59,986 bases of DNA. Source: Acidobacteriota bacterium (GTDB lineage Bacteria > Acidobacteriota > Terriglobia > Bryobacterales > Bryobacteraceae). The translations under genes were made by a program, and so were the position numbers. The notes below the pieces were generated by a model that was not told the DNA's origin, searched no databases, and was given only the letters and a program-made list of their open reading frames with translations. Where the stretch lies: contig JAPKYZ010000079.1 in assembly GCA_026394055.1 (NCBI GenBank), positions 1-59,986 of the forward strand, given 5' to 3'. Each line of letters opens with the position of its first letter. Positions within the stretch are counted from its first letter, which is position 1. Below, piece after piece: positions 37,693 through 46,105 of this stretch.

Positions 37693-38271
37693 CTAGACTC
37701 CCTCCCACTTCTGCACGATGCTTTGCGCCTTGTAGAGCACGTCGAGGGGAAGCCTCATCTGATCATGCTGGGCGCTGAGCTGTTCTTGGATAAGTCCCTG
37801 AAGATAGCCGGATGTGATCTCGCTGGTCAGGCCGTTGCCAGGGTCGCCATAGCGCGCTACTGAGAAACGCTCCATATTGAGCCTTCCGGCGAATTCCTTT
37901 GCCCCTTCCGATGCCGTGTTTCCATCCGGGTCAGCATCGATATCCCAACCCGTAGCCGCTTTCACCAGTTCCTTGTCTTTTTTTGTCAGGGTAGTATCGC
38001 ACGAAAAACCTTCTCCGCCGCCGTCGGATGACCAATAGGCTCCTGGCAACCCTAGTTTGCGAGCGGACTCCCGATCTGACGGAATCTTGTCTCTCGGAAT
38101 CTTGCCGTAAGGACCTGTCTCTGACGAAATCTTGCCGCTCGCACTTCCGGATAAGACCACCGTGTCCTCGGATGACGCGAGGCTTGATTGCTCGCCCGCA
38201 GTCTGACGCTGGACTCTGCCGCGCGCTAGGAGAAAATCTGTTCTGAGAGGAGAGGGGCCCGTAACTGTCAC
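37693..38271 (-). CDS. Hypothetical protein beside the sigma factor
   Basis: A 192-residue hydrophilic protein, Ser/Gly-rich and probably disordered in its first 100 residues (SEDTVVLSGSASGKISS), with a structured C-terminal part (ELVKAATGWDIDADPDGN, LPLDVLYKAQSIVQKW). The VxLSxxA pattern faintly recalls FlgM-type anti-sigma proteins, and the gene sits 134 bases downstream of a FliA-like sigma factor, but this is weak. The GTG start has no clear ribosome site and may be wrong. Confidence 0.5.
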   Translation of the reverse strand: MTVTGPSPLRTDFLLARGRVQRQTAGEQSSLASSEDTVVLSGSASGKISSETGPYGKIPRDKIPSDRESARKLGLPGAYWSSDGGGEGFSCDTTLTKKDKELVKAATGWDIDADPDGNTASEGAKEFAGRLNMERFSVARYGDPGNGLTSEITSGYLQGLIQEQLSAQHDQMRLPLDVLYKAQSIVQKWEGV

Positions 38272-38404
38272 ACCACAGCTTAAGCACGTTGCGTGCCATT
38301 AATAAGAAAACACGTGAGGCGTGAAAGCTTCGCCTTGGACATTCTGATCGATGTCCATTTCGGGATGGCTTCGGAAACGGTTCCCACGTCGGAACTGACC
38401 GGCT

Positions 38405-38869
38405 TCAGCCGGCCATCCGCAGCACGCGAGGCGAATCCTCAATGGAGACTGTGTTCGATGCCGTGATCATCAACGACCACTGCTGATATCGCTGAGTCGG
38501 GATTCCCAGGGCAGTGGCGATTTCCTCGGTGCTGGGGATGTTGCCACAGCGGGCGAACTCAGCGACGACAGCATCACGCTGTTTCTGGAACCGCCGAACA
38601 TTGCGCGGCAAAGGGTCGATACAGCGAAGATAGTCCAGCAGAGCGCCTCGAATCCGGTGCTCGGCAAGCGTCTTCAATTTCAGGCCGCGATTGGGATCAA
38701 ATCGATCCAGGGCCTGAATGAGTCCAATCGTTCCGACAGAAATGAGATCTTCGAGTTCCACTTGCGGACAGCGGCGATGCTGCCTTCGGGCTAGCAGCGT
38801 CACCTGTGGCATATGCGCGAGGATCAATGCTTCGCGAGTCTCTGCCAGGCTCAAAGAAGGAGCGGCCAT
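38405..38869 (-). CDS. FliA/WhiG-like sigma factor lacking region 4
   Basis: This 154-residue protein has sigma-70 region 2 (VTLLARRQHRRC, VELEDLISVGTIGLIQALDRFDPNRGLKLKTLAEHRIRGALLDYLR) and region 3 (EIATALGIPTQRYQQW). It then ends with about 22 residues instead of a -35-binding region 4. Full FliA/WhiG factors are about 240 residues. It may act with an altered promoter recognition, need a partner, or be non-functional. The ATG overlaps the previous stop (TAATG). No internal frameshift is apparent. Confidence 0.8.
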   Translation of the reverse strand: MAAPSLSLAETREALILAHMPQVTLLARRQHRRCPQVELEDLISVGTIGLIQALDRFDPNRGLKLKTLAEHRIRGALLDYLRCIDPLPRNVRRFQKQRDAVVAEFARCGNIPSTEEIATALGIPTQRYQQWSLMITASNTVSIEDSPRVLRMAG

Positions 38870-39237
38870 TACCGCACCTCCTTTCGATCAGTGGCCATCA
38901 CGGCCCACGGAAGATTCGAGTCCCAGGATTCGGCGATGCAAGCGATCTCGACGCCCTCGTGATTGATCTCGTCGCGCAGCCGCAGGGCAGTGCGCTTGGA
39001 GTATTCCTTGCCGACCAAGCGCCAGCGATCCATGGGGAATTCATTGGTGTATCGGAATCGCTGGCTGACTATGGCGAAGGGCAAGGCCGGTTCGCCGGTG
39101 GTTGCGACCAACGGATTCTGTTCGGGCGTGATGCTGTCGCGGATTTCGCCGGCGGACTCGAAGGACTGGGATTTCCAGTGGATCAGCCAGCCGTCAGACT
39201 CTGGATATTCATGGATGGAACGAAGTTCGATGGTCAT
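38869..39237 (-). CDS. Hypothetical protein in the ssb-sigma operon
   Basis: A 122-residue soluble protein (IELRSIHEYPESDGWLIHW; FPMDRWRLVGKEYSKRTALRLRDEI) I cannot assign. The ATG at 39237 overlaps the upstream stop (ATGA) and its own stop overlaps the sigma start, so it is translated as part of one operon. Confidence 0.6.
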   Translation of the reverse strand: MTIELRSIHEYPESDGWLIHWKSQSFESAGEIRDSITPEQNPLVATTGEPALPFAIVSQRFRYTNEFPMDRWRLVGKEYSKRTALRLRDEINHEGVEIACIAESWDSNLPWAVMATDRKEVR

Positions 39238-39446
39238 GACCGGCCTCCGAGTTCGCGCGACGCGCGTTGCATCAGCTTCCGCACGCGGTTGAGGTCGGCG
39301 TTCACGGTGCGGACGTGTTGACGCCATTCTTGGCGAGTTGGGAAGTCCTTCGGGCCGTAGCCGCTTTGGTAGTAGGCGCTCCAGTCGTCTTCGGCGCGTC
39401 GAAGAACGGTGTCGAGGGAATCGAGATCGGCGGAGGTGATCTTCAT
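39234..39446 (-). CDS. Small hypothetical protein
   Basis: A 70-residue charged helical protein (KITSADLDSLDTVLRRAEDDW; NADLNRVRKLMQRASREL). AAGGAG lies seven bases before the ATG at 39446; the longer frame to 39521 has no ribosome site. Second gene of the ssb operon; function unknown. Confidence 0.6.
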   Translation of the reverse strand: MKITSADLDSLDTVLRRAEDDWSAYYQSGYGPKDFPTRQEWRQHVRTVNADLNRVRKLMQRASRELGGRS

Positions 39447-39483
39447 GGCATTTCTCCTTGCGTGCCTCTCAGGTTGAGGGCGG

Positions 39484-39864
39484 CTATGCCGCCGCCCCCT
39501 CGGTTTCCGGCACCGCTTCACCGCGCCGGGCGCGGTCGAGCTTGGCGAAGCCGGTCACGACGATCTCGGTCAGGGTGCGAGTCCCGTTGCCATCCTTGGC
39601 GGGCACTTCGTAGTTGCGGATCGAGCCGCGGACCTGGATGAAGGCTCCCTTGGACAGATTGCGGATCATCGATTCGCCAACGGCCTGCCAACCCACCAGC
39701 CGATGCCAGGTGCTGCGCTTCTGCCAGTCGCCGTTCTTGTCCTTCCAGCTTTCGGTGGTCGCTAGGCTGACGACGGCGTACTTGTTGTGGTTCTTGGTCT
39801 CCTTGGCCTGTGCGTCGCCGCCAACGAATCCGATGAGGGTGACTTCGTTCGTGCTGAGTTTCAT
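39484..39864 (-). CDS. ssb: Single-stranded DNA-binding protein (second copy)
   Basis: A 126-residue OB-fold SSB: NEVTLIGFVGGDAQAKET, YAVVSLATTESWKDKNGDWQKRSTWHRLVGW, GAFIQVRGSIRNYEV and a short tail ending ETEGAAA. AAGGAG precedes the ATG. It is only distantly like the SSB at 21643. First gene of a four-gene leftward operon ending with the sigma factor. Confidence 0.9.
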   Translation of the reverse strand: MKLSTNEVTLIGFVGGDAQAKETKNHNKYAVVSLATTESWKDKNGDWQKRSTWHRLVGWQAVGESMIRNLSKGAFIQVRGSIRNYEVPAKDGNGTRTLTEIVVTGFAKLDRARRGEAVPETEGAAA

Positions 39865-40419
39865 GGTTCAAATCTCCTTGAGGTTTCTTGCTTCGCTCCC
39901 GAGTCTTGCGGGGCACTAACAAGCAAGCGGAGCCGCTCCCAAGGGCAAGAGCTGCATTGTTGGGGGGACCGGAAAAGCGACAGCGGTTCGCACAGCGAAT
40001 TTCCGGGGGAGCCGACAAAGCAGAAGCTCGCAGTCCCGCAGGGCGCGGCTAGGCCGGCAGGCCGTCAAGCGCAGCAGTGCCCGCGAGACCGGAGGCGGGG
40101 GCAAGGATCAGGAGATGAACTTTTACGAGGCTGAACGGTATCCCTCGGTGTTCGTTGCGGCTAGCAACTCGGTACACGGAGACCGGAATCACATTGCAAA
40201 TCGAAGACGTTGGCGAGCGGCGAGTTCGTCGATGGCGGGCACGGACTCCGGTGTCTTCAGAATCGGGAGCACGGCCTGCATGCTGCGCGGCAAGGTAGCA
40301 AACGAACGCGGTTGACCACCGTGAAAAGTCGTCGAATTTTGGGCGAATCGCCCATCTGTTCTTGCGAGACAATTGATTGACGATGCGGTGACGCGAACGG
40401 GCAAATAGTGGGGGACATC
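39865..40419. other. Intergenic region with nested hairpins upstream of ssb
   Basis: No convincing ORF. CCGGAAA (39969-39975) pairs with TTTCCGG (40000-40006), enclosing a second hairpin TTCGC-ACA-GCGAA (39987-39999); GC-rich inverted repeats (CCCGCAGGG, GGCCGGCAGGCC) follow to about 40110. It may be a structured RNA leader, a replication site or a single-strand promoter; nothing decides between them. 40115-40419 holds no clear structure. Confidence 0.5.
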
Positions 40420-43359
40420 ATGGAACTACTGGATGAACAGGCGAAAGCGTTCTACGAGTTGCGGTTCAGGGCACAATTTCTGGAAAGTAAAGCCGCATCG
40501 TTTCAAGATCTCTTCGTGGCGATCATGTCGAAGGCTCATCCAGGAGACTTCATTCCTTGCCGACCCTGGGGAAACGTCGGTGATCGGAAAAACGATGGCT
40601 ACTTAAAATCCGAGCGCACCCTCTTTCAAGTCTATGCCCCGAACGAATTGAGGATGGCCGAGACGGTCAACAAGGTCGAAACCGACTTCTCTGAGGCTCT
40701 ACCTTACTGGCGGGACCATTTTGATACGTGGGTCTTTGTCCACAATGCGCACGGGGGCTTGCCTCCCGATGTCATTGCCAAGTTGCTTGAACTGGAGCGC
40801 GCAAACCCGTCCATGAAAGTAACGCACTGGGGCTTCGAGGAACTGGTTCTTCGACTGCGCCTGCTTTCAAGCGAGGCGCTGCAATCGTTGTTCGGATCGT
40901 TGCCGCCAGGCCCGGCAACTAAGAAAGTCAGTGCGGCTCGCGCAAAGGCGAAACAGGCCCAGGAATTGGTGCGGAGCGGCAAACACACGGAGGCAATAAC
41001 GGAACTGTCGGAGGCGCTCGCGATCGCGCGGTCGGAAGCCAATGAAGAAGAGGAGGTCGAGCTTCTTTGTAGCCTCGCCATTCTTTCGTCTGATCGACGT
41101 GGACGAGGGGACCGGCAACATTATTTTGCACAAGCCGAAAAGAAGGTCGCCAAACTGAAGTCCGCCGCCGCCAAGGTGATTTACCTGAGAGCCCGTGCGG
41201 GGAGCCTTCAAGAGGCTTGCGACGTTGCGGGAGCCGAGAGCGCATTGATGGAAGCAGTGCAGTACTGCACTTCAGAGAGCGATGATGCCAAGGGTAATCT
41301 CGCTACGCAAGGTTGTATCGTACGTTCAACCTTGGTGCATTTGCTTTGCGCTCAGAAACGCTTCGCGGAGGCAAAGCCGATCCTGGCCGAATGCGAGGCA
41401 CATGCCCGCAGTAACAAGGACTCAGCAGAAGGCGAGTTGTTTCAAGCTGCAATGGAAGCGGGAATCCATTTCGCCCTTGATACGGAAGATGCTGAAGGAG
41501 CAATCGCTCGGATTGAAGAGCTCGAACAATTTGCGACAACCTTGAGGTTGGCGAATCGGATTGGTGGCGATCTCATCAATATGGCGAACCACGCTGCCCA
41601 CCGGCGTGCCTACCCAGCAGCGCTGGTAGCCGCGCAGGCGTCGATTCGTCTAGGACGCCGGTCACATGATCCCTCGGCACATCGTTTTCTCGTCGGCGCG
41701 CTTTATACGGAAGCGATGATCATCTATAAGTCAGGCGACGACGTGACAGCGCTCGGCAAGGCTGAGGCGCTTATCGATATATGCCATGATCCTGAAGATG
41801 CAAATGTCAAGCAGGCGGCGCAGCACCTCATTGCTGAGATTCGTCGTTGCGCGGGCGATTCTCAATCCGCTGTTGATCTCGCTCGCCAAGCTCTGGAAGG
41901 GACGAGAGGTGGACCAGAAGAAGTTGGGTTTACAAAGTTGGCTCTTGCAAGAGCGCTGAATGACAACGGCCAGGCCGAGGAAGCCTTGAAGCAGGCAAAG
42001 GAAGGCTGGAACCTAGTTGAACCCTGTAACATCCCGGATTTGGCGCGCGCAGACTTTCTGTCGCATGTCGCTAACTACGCTTCACAGCTTGGTGCGGAAG
42101 CAGACATGAATGCCGCCGTCAATGCGATCAAACATCTCCCTGACGACCACACCGAGGTCAAAAACGACAAAGATCGAGCACTCGCTCGGGTCGACGCCAA
42201 TTTGCAGCTACGTCATCGATTTCTGGGAATTCTCCAGGAATCGGAACCGGCGAACGTCGCTGGAACCGCGAAGTGTACTAGTTTGCTCGAAGCCAACGCG
42301 CTTGTCGTCCATCCTCTTCTGAGATTGTGGGATGAAGCACCGGCAGAATCGATCGCCGGACTCTATGATTTTTGGGGACGCGGCAATTTCGAGCGGATGC
42401 TACTTAACACTCGCTCGTTTCCGCAGAGCTTCAATGTGACACTCGAAGTACGCAATCTCGAAGATGTGAAGCGAGCGGTGCGGCTTTGGGGTCTGTATGC
42501 CGACTTTCTCATCCTTCTGTGGAAGGGACCAACTCAAAACGGCCTCGCGATACTGCCGTTTCCAGAAGATTATGAAGAGCCCGGTGGCTGGGGATATATC
42601 ATCGCTGCCGGAAGTGTTTTGAAGAAGGAGGGATCGGAGACAAAGTGGTATCCAGCGATGGGTCACCTTTCCATTTTTCCGGAAGAAGTCGCCATCTTGC
42701 TGTCAACAGAGTTAAGGCCCTTCCTTCAATCCGGGCGATTGATTCTTGTCCCTGCGGTAGGGGCCGGTTGCATCAACCCCGGTCACGGACCATTCGAACA
42801 ATTGCTTGCTGAAGCTGCGAACGCGATTCCGTGCATCCGTTGGAAAACGGCGGGGACTCCCATCGGTCTCTTCCCCCACTCGCCAGATGCGCCGTTCGAG
42901 CTTCTTGCCGATTTGGCGGAGTCGGAATCGGCTCGTCTAAGAAAACTCCGTCTCCTGCTCCTAAAGCGAAGTCGCGAACTACGACCGGGCGGGGCCGTGG
43001 GCTTGGCGGCCAAGGAGCTTTCGTTAGAGATCAACGACACGTTGAGAGACTTGGTGGACTGGCGCGACCGTGTTGCGCGCCAGAGAGGTCTCGAAAGAGC
43101 AGAGGTGCCGCTTGTCGGCAAGACCGCTCCTTTCAAGGCAAGTGGGAGGAAGCTGACGCTGGAAGCCCCTGATACACCCTTTGCGCCCTTGTTCGTTTTG
43201 CAAAGCCTCGGCTATGGTTGGCGCGTTGACGGCCCCCAAATCCCAAGCTTTCCACCTCGTTTCCAGCCCGAGAAAGGTGACGTTGTTGGAGCTTGGCTTG
43301 CACCTGCTTCACCGGGTTGGACGATCCCAACTGTTTATGCTGAGAATTCAGGGGAATGA
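40420..43359 (+). CDS. Restriction-endonuclease-like protein with TPR region
   Basis: This 979-residue protein begins with a domain (about residues 1-150) with FYELRFRAQF, FQDLFVAIMSKAHPGDFI, RPWGNVGDRKNDGYL and LFQVYAP. The order Asp then a QVY strand resembles a PD-(D/E)xK nuclease-type fold found in three-component NTPase defence systems. Residues about 160-600 are TPR-like helix pairs, and the last 350 residues form an unassigned region (FWGRGNFERMLLNTRSF; GAGCINPGHGPFEQLL). No P-loop is present. The ATG at 40420 follows GGGGGA. A defence role is inferred. Confidence 0.7.
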   Translation: MELLDEQAKAFYELRFRAQFLESKAASFQDLFVAIMSKAHPGDFIPCRPWGNVGDRKNDGYLKSERTLFQVYAPNELRMAETVNKVETDFSEALPYWRDHFDTWVFVHNAHGGLPPDVIAKLLELERANPSMKVTHWGFEELVLRLRLLSSEALQSLFGSLPPGPATKKVSAARAKAKQAQELVRSGKHTEAITELSEALAIARSEANEEEEVELLCSLAILSSDRRGRGDRQHYFAQAEKKVAKLKSAAAKVIYLRARAGSLQEACDVAGAESALMEAVQYCTSESDDAKGNLATQGCIVRSTLVHLLCAQKRFAEAKPILAECEAHARSNKDSAEGELFQAAMEAGIHFALDTEDAEGAIARIEELEQFATTLRLANRIGGDLINMANHAAHRRAYPAALVAAQASIRLGRRSHDPSAHRFLVGALYTEAMIIYKSGDDVTALGKAEALIDICHDPEDANVKQAAQHLIAEIRRCAGDSQSAVDLARQALEGTRGGPEEVGFTKLALARALNDNGQAEEALKQAKEGWNLVEPCNIPDLARADFLSHVANYASQLGAEADMNAAVNAIKHLPDDHTEVKNDKDRALARVDANLQLRHRFLGILQESEPANVAGTAKCTSLLEANALVVHPLLRLWDEAPAESIAGLYDFWGRGNFERMLLNTRSFPQSFNVTLEVRNLEDVKRAVRLWGLYADFLILLWKGPTQNGLAILPFPEDYEEPGGWGYIIAAGSVLKKEGSETKWYPAMGHLSIFPEEVAILLSTELRPFLQSGRLILVPAVGAGCINPGHGPFEQLLAEAANAIPCIRWKTAGTPIGLFPHSPDAPFELLADLAESESARLRKLRLLLLKRSRELRPGGAVGLAAKELSLEINDTLRDLVDWRDRVARQRGLERAEVPLVGKTAPFKASGRKLTLEAPDTPFAPLFVLQSLGYGWRVDGPQIPSFPPRFQPEKGDVVGAWLAPASPGWTIPTVYAENSGE

Positions 43360-43429
43360 CGAATTCGGCGGAGGATGACCATCGGACGACGGGAATTGGC
43401 ATGCCCCTGGGAGCCAGCGTCTCACTCGA

Positions 43430-44290
43430 TCAACGTGACCTCATGGCCCGTATGGCAAGGGCTTTGCTGACCGTTCGGACCACGTAGTCGAGTTGGCGGG
43501 CTTCGGGTCCTTTTTTCAACAGGTCCCGCGTGAGGATCGCAGCACGGATCGAATCCTCGCTTGCCCCGTGAGCCAAAGCGTGGATTGCATATGCCAAATC
43601 GATGCGATTGCCGTCGCCGCGATACGCCGGGTCGGCCCGGAATTCTTCTATGGACTTCAAGCGCCGGTTCATCGGGAGCGGCGAATTCACGTGCGCTGTG
43701 CTCGGCTGTTCGCGTAGCGTCTGGCGGATGCCGGCAATGAAGTTGTGGGCCTCAGCATAGACGTCAGACTCGAGCTCTACGGTCCGCACGAATGGAAAGA
43801 GTCCATCACTCCGTAGATAGGAAGCCTTCCGATTTGTGAATGCGCTTAGCCGCCCGAAATGACGCCAATCAGCCGCGCCGGGATCACCGCCGAAGCGGTC
43901 GGCCAGGGCGCGCGCCGCTGCGGTGGAAGTTCGCTTATCGAGTGCCTCGCCGTGGTTCAACCACGCCTGGAAGTTGTGAGGCGAGGTCTCAACAACAATT
44001 GCCGGCGTGAATCCTTCTGCCTTCATCCGTGCGACAGCTTCGGCAGTGAGATCGTCCACGAGGCTGAAGGCGTGCTCTCCCTTTGGCCGGACGTAGATCG
44101 CCGCGCCGTTGGCGTTCTTGGCGCGGAGCCATGGGATGGACTTCAGGACGGCCGCTACATCCCAGGTCCGCAGCAGCATCTTTGAATCCTTGCCTGTTTC
44201 CGTCCCCGCGAAGAAGACTCCGATTTCGTAGAGGGGTGATTGGATGGCCGCCAGGTGCTGGCGGACGGCGATTTCGGTTCGATTTGGCAT
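43430..44290 (-). CDS. RepB-like DNA primase
   Basis: This 286-residue protein matches the RepB_primase family of plasmids and ICEs: GAAIYVRPKGEHAFSLVDDL, VETSPHNFQAWLNHGEAL, GGDPGAADWRHFGRLSAFTNRK and a helical C-terminus. Such enzymes prime the complementary strand in the recipient. The ATG at 44290 follows GGGAGACACGAG. It is divergent from the trb operon and shares the region 44291-44399 with it. Confidence 0.82.
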   Translation of the reverse strand: MPNRTEIAVRQHLAAIQSPLYEIGVFFAGTETGKDSKMLLRTWDVAAVLKSIPWLRAKNANGAAIYVRPKGEHAFSLVDDLTAEAVARMKAEGFTPAIVVETSPHNFQAWLNHGEALDKRTSTAAARALADRFGGDPGAADWRHFGRLSAFTNRKASYLRSDGLFPFVRTVELESDVYAEAHNFIAGIRQTLREQPSTAHVNSPLPMNRRLKSIEEFRADPAYRGDGNRIDLAYAIHALAHGASEDSIRAAILTRDLLKKGPEARQLDYVVRTVSKALAIRAMRSR

Positions 44291-44336
44291 CTCTCGTGTC
44301 TCCCTGATCTGTGTAGTTCCAAATGCCTGAAAAGGC

Positions 44337-44395
44337 TTGACACGCACTTCGTTCCTCGCAAATACTATAACCGGTATTCACCGGATACGGTTCAC
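44337..44395 (+). promoter_or_regulatory. Promoter plus shared operator of the trb operon
   Basis: TTGACA (44337-44342), an 18-base spacer and AATACT (44361-44366) are followed by TTCACCGGATACGGTTCAC (44377-44395), ending five bases before the trbB ATG. No ribosome site fits between, so a repressor here would also cover the translation start. Confidence 0.75.
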
Positions 44396-44399
44396 TGAA

Positions 44400-45428
44400 A
44401 TGACGCAAGCGGCAACAAATTCGGCGGAACAGAAAGTCCGGCTTGACGAGAAGGTCAGGAGAGAGTTCGGAGATCTGGTCATGGGTGCGCTCGCCGATGA
44501 TCGAACCGAAGACATAGTGCTCAACCCGGATGGCCACCTCTGGGTGAATCGTCAAGGCAACGGCTGGGTAAGGATCGGTGAGCTTTCGGCAACCCAGGCA
44601 CTTTCGGCGATGGGGACCATAGCCGCCCAGCACAGGGTCGCGATTAACCGGGAACGACCGATTCTCGAAACGGAACTGCCGGTGGACGGCTCTCGCTTTG
44701 AGGCCATCGTTCCGCCGGTGTCGACGGGACCGATCTTCGCCATCCGCCAACGCCCACGCAAGATCTTTACCCTCGAAGACTATGAACGCTCCGAAATCCT
44801 GACGGACCAGCGGGACACAAGGAACCGCGCCCGCCGGAGGGCCAACTTCCTTGACATGCTCCAGGGACTGAGCCACACGCAGGTTCTGCGGCGGGCGATT
44901 GAGGAACGGAAGAACATCCTGATCGTTGGCTCCACGGGTTCCGGCAAGACGACGCTTGTCAACGCCTGCCTGGAACTGATCGCCCGCGTTTGCCCCAATG
45001 ACCGGGTGATCTCGATTGAGGACACGATGGAGCTCCAGTGCCCAGTAGCGAACTACGTGGATCTGCGCGCTATCGGCAATGTGACGATGCTCGATTGTTT
45101 GCGGGCCTGTATGCGGCTGAAGCCCAAGCGAATCGTGGTGGGCGAAGTCCGCGGGCCGGAGGCACATGTCATGTTGAAGGCCTGGAATACGGGCCATCCC
45201 GGTGGCGTGGCGACGGTACACGCGAACGACGCCATCAGTGGACTGGTCCGCTTGGAGAGCTTGGTGGCGGAGGCGACGAGCGCACCGCAGCAGAGTCTCA
45301 TCGCGGAGGCGGTAGACCTCGTTGTGTTCATCGACGAGGATGGCGAGTTGGCGGCCGGACGGAAGGTCCGGGAGCTTTTGGTAGTGACCGGGTACGACTC
45401 AGGTCGTTACTCGGTCGAGTATGTCTGA
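44400..45428 (+). CDS. trbB: TrbB/VirB11 secretion ATPase
   Basis: The 342-residue hexameric ATPase has Walker A GSTGSGKTT with Lys183, the Asp box RVISIEDTMEL, Walker B-like VGEVRGPEAHVML and the His box GHPGGVATVHAND. It energises assembly of the channel at the inner membrane. The ATG at 44400 lies right behind the operator with a very weak ribosome site; the in-frame upstream codons would cross the promoter. First gene of the trb operon. Confidence 0.93.
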   Translation: MTQAATNSAEQKVRLDEKVRREFGDLVMGALADDRTEDIVLNPDGHLWVNRQGNGWVRIGELSATQALSAMGTIAAQHRVAINRERPILETELPVDGSRFEAIVPPVSTGPIFAIRQRPRKIFTLEDYERSEILTDQRDTRNRARRRANFLDMLQGLSHTQVLRRAIEERKNILIVGSTGSGKTTLVNACLELIARVCPNDRVISIEDTMELQCPVANYVDLRAIGNVTMLDCLRACMRLKPKRIVVGEVRGPEAHVMLKAWNTGHPGGVATVHANDAISGLVRLESLVAEATSAPQQSLIAEAVDLVVFIDEDGELAAGRKVRELLVVTGYDSGRYSVEYV

Positions 45429-45451
45429 CTTCAATCGAATAGGAGGTTCTC

Positions 45452-45781
45452 ATGCTTCGAAGAACGTACCGGTGCCGCAAGCTGTTGCTGGTGGCGCTTC
45501 TCTCTCTGATGGCGGCGCAACTGGCGTTCGCCGGTGGCGGTGGCGGCGGAGGCTTGCCGTGGGAAACGCCGTTGAACCGAGTGGCCACGTCGCTCACCGG
45601 GCCGGTGGCGCTGTCGATTTCGCTGATCGCCTTGATGGTAGCCGGCGGAACTCTGGTGTTCGGCGGCGAACTGAGCGAGTTCGCGCGGCGGTCCTGCGTG
45701 GCGGTGCTGGCAATTGCGTTCCTGGTGCTCGGGGCCGGGTTCATGACGAGTCTGTTTGGCGTTGGCGGCGCGGTCGTTTGA
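45452..45781 (+). CDS. trbC: TrbC/VirB2 pilin precursor
   Basis: This 109-residue protein has a signal peptide (LLLVALLSLMAAQLAFA), a run of glycines, then PWETPLNRVATSLTGPVALSISLIALMVAGGTLVFG and a second hydrophobic helix. It has typical TrbC size and topology. In RP4 the pilin is trimmed and circularised by TraF, which is encoded at 21141. TAGGAGG precedes the ATG. Confidence 0.9.
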   Translation: MLRRTYRCRKLLLVALLSLMAAQLAFAGGGGGGGLPWETPLNRVATSLTGPVALSISLIALMVAGGTLVFGGELSEFARRSCVAVLAIAFLVLGAGFMTSLFGVGGAVV

Positions 45782-45790
45782 GGTGAGCGA

Positions 45791-46102
45791 ATGGAAAAGC
45801 CCCGCGAGATCCTAATTCATCAAAGCTGCAACCGGCCCAACCTCCTGCTTGGCTGCGACCGGGAACTGGTGCTGCTGGCGGCACTGTTCTCGGCCATGCT
45901 CATCTTCGCGTTAGTGACGTGGTGGGGCGTGGTTGCGGGCATAGTGCTGTGGATCGTTGCGGTGGCGGTTCTGTCGCGGATGGGCAAGGCCGATCCGATG
46001 CTCCGGCAAGTCTATGTCCGGCATGTGCGGTATCGGCCTTTCTACCCGGCCAAGAGCGGCTTGTTCACAAGATCGGTTTCAACTCCCAGGCGGTGGCGGT
46101 GA
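45791..46102 (+). CDS. trbD: TrbD/VirB3 inner-membrane protein
   Basis: A 103-residue protein with the VirB3 pattern: short N-terminus ILIHQSCNRPNLLLGCDREL, two close membrane helices (VLLAALFSAMLIFALV; WGVVAGIVLWIVAVAVL), then DPMLRQVYVRHVRYRPFYPAK. It follows trbC by nine bases and precedes trbE by three. Confidence 0.9.
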   Translation: MEKPREILIHQSCNRPNLLLGCDRELVLLAALFSAMLIFALVTWWGVVAGIVLWIVAVAVLSRMGKADPMLRQVYVRHVRYRPFYPAKSGLFTRSVSTPRRWR

Positions 46103-46105
46103 CTT

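Noticed and set aside
39865..40372. Several 60-115 codon frames on both strands upstream of ssb
   Set aside because: They are mutually overlapping, Arg/Pro-rich and lack ribosome sites; the DNA structure explains the region better.
44337..44399. 21-residue extension of TrbB
   Set aside because: It would be encoded by the promoter and operator themselves; the ATG at 44400 matches the family start.
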